7,371 nt of DNA from JANXXV01 sp038230275 (GTDB taxonomy: Bacteria > Acidobacteriota > Terriglobia > Bryobacterales > Bryobacteraceae), in NCBI GenBank assembly GCA_038230275.1, contig JBBRNO010000218.1, positions 1 through 7,371 of the forward strand, in the 5' to 3' direction. The position numbers were made by a program, and so were the translations under genes. This document shows positions 7,190 to 7,371 of this stretch, piece after piece. Position 1 is the stretch's first letter. The number at the start of each line of letters is the position of its first letter. The notes beneath the pieces are model-generated. The model saw only the letters and a list, made by a program, of their open reading frames with translations. It did not search any database and was not told the DNA's origin.

Positions 7190-7218
7190 AACCTATAACA
7201 ATTACCCCCAGATGTCAA
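7190..7218 (-). promoter_or_regulatory. Candidate sigma70-type promoter of the receptor gene
   Basis: On the minus strand a perfect TTGACA (7218 down to 7213) is followed after 17 bases by TAGGTT (7195-7190), which keeps the TAnnnT pattern. An overlapping alternative is TATAGG (7197-7192) with a 15-base spacer. Either gives a short leader of roughly 15 bases that includes the AGGGGG ribosome binding site. The -35 match is strong and the -10 match weak, so confidence is limited. Confidence 0.4.
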
Positions 7219-7255
7219 CGGGAGACACGGAACCCTAATCGCTCGATAAGGTTTG

Positions 7256-7321
7256 ATACGCACGCGACGGCCGGTAATTGCCCGGCAGAATTGACTCTTC
7301 TCCGGTTGCCCGCGTGCAAAT
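7256..7321. repeat. Imperfect inverted repeat in the right intergenic region
   Basis: ATACGCACGCG (7256-7266) and CGCGTGCAAAT (7311-7321) are inverted copies matching at 9 of 11 positions, including a perfect 7-base GCACGCG/CGCGTGC core, and are 44 bases apart. Between them sits a smaller hairpin, GCCGG (7270-7274) with CCGGC (7282-7286). The region lies between the receptor promoter and the candidate CRISPR repeat, so it could be part of a CRISPR leader, a protein-binding site or chance in GC-rich DNA. I see no gene in 7170-7334. Confidence 0.25.
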
Positions 7322-7334
7322 GGCGGTGATCGGC

Positions 7335-7371
7335 GTCCTGCAATCCGCCGGAGGCCGGTTTGGATTGAAAC
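7335..7371 (+). CRISPR. Candidate first repeat of a CRISPR array running off the right edge
   Basis: The last 37 bases run from GTCCTGCAATCC to GGATTGAAAC. The 3' end GGATTGAAAC is the well-known conserved end of many type I and type III CRISPR repeats, whose GAAA(C/G) end becomes the crRNA 5' handle. The unit is palindromic: AATCC (7342-7346) can pair with GGATT (7362-7366), and CCGG (7348-7351) can pair with CCGG (7355-7358) around an AGG loop. The exact 5' boundary is a guess (35-37 bases). Only one copy is visible and the window ends exactly at its last base, so spacers and cas genes cannot be seen. In this orientation the array would continue to the right and the leader would lie to the left. 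A stand-alone palindromic element is the main alternative. Confidence 0.5.

Noticed and set aside
7291..7296. TTGACT as a -35 box for a plus-strand promoter into the CRISPR-like repeat
   Set aside because: The expected -10 position about 17 bases downstream reads GTGCAA, and no TANNNT box is found at usable spacing.
7320..7371. Possible start of a plus-strand gene at ATG 7320 (MAVIGVLQSAGGRFGLK, open to the edge)
   Set aside because: There is no ribosome binding site and no recognisable N-terminus, and the codons coincide with the palindromic CRISPR-like unit.

Overview
The window looks like a piece of an Acidobacteriota chromosome, most likely from the Bryobacterales/Solibacter group. This rests on family content: a roughly 1,120-residue TonB-receptor-like protein with an N-terminal carboxypeptidase-regulatory-like domain, a Tat-exported Gfo/Idh/MocA oxidoreductase, a two-PDZ HtrA protease, a GxxExxY-type protein end and a 'GPKTP...NALKHGL' hypothetical protein. 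No taxonomic marker gene is present, so the assignment is an inference.

Layout from left to right. Bases 2-157 are the C-terminal end of a GxxExxY/PDDEXK_3-like gene cut by the left edge. A 152-base gap follows with no gene. Bases 310-951 encode a 213-residue protein of unknown function, common in acidobacteria, with a proline/asparagine-rich tail. After 97 bases comes an HtrA/DegP-type periplasmic serine protease (best start 1049, end 2428), and 16 bases later a Tat-exported Gfo/Idh/MocA-type NAD(P)-dependent oxidoreductase (best start 2445, end 3791). Only 9 bases separate its stop from the stop of a large convergent minus-strand gene (3801-7169) for a TonB-receptor-like outer-membrane protein. 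The last 202 bases hold that gene's ribosome binding site and a candidate promoter. At the very edge, 7335-7371 is a 37-base palindromic unit ending in GGATTGAAAC that looks like the first repeat of a CRISPR array continuing outside the window.

The three large genes share an envelope theme: periplasmic protease, exported oxidoreductase and outer-membrane receptor. Only the first two could share a transcript. Both carry a TANNNT -10-like hexamer exactly 7 bases before the ATG that best fits their signal peptides, which suggests leaderless transcription. The receptor instead has a Shine-Dalgarno-like AGGGGG and a TTGACA -35-like box. No cas gene, transposase, tRNA or rRNA was seen. The most notable feature is the candidate CRISPR repeat at the right edge, which cannot be confirmed from a single copy.
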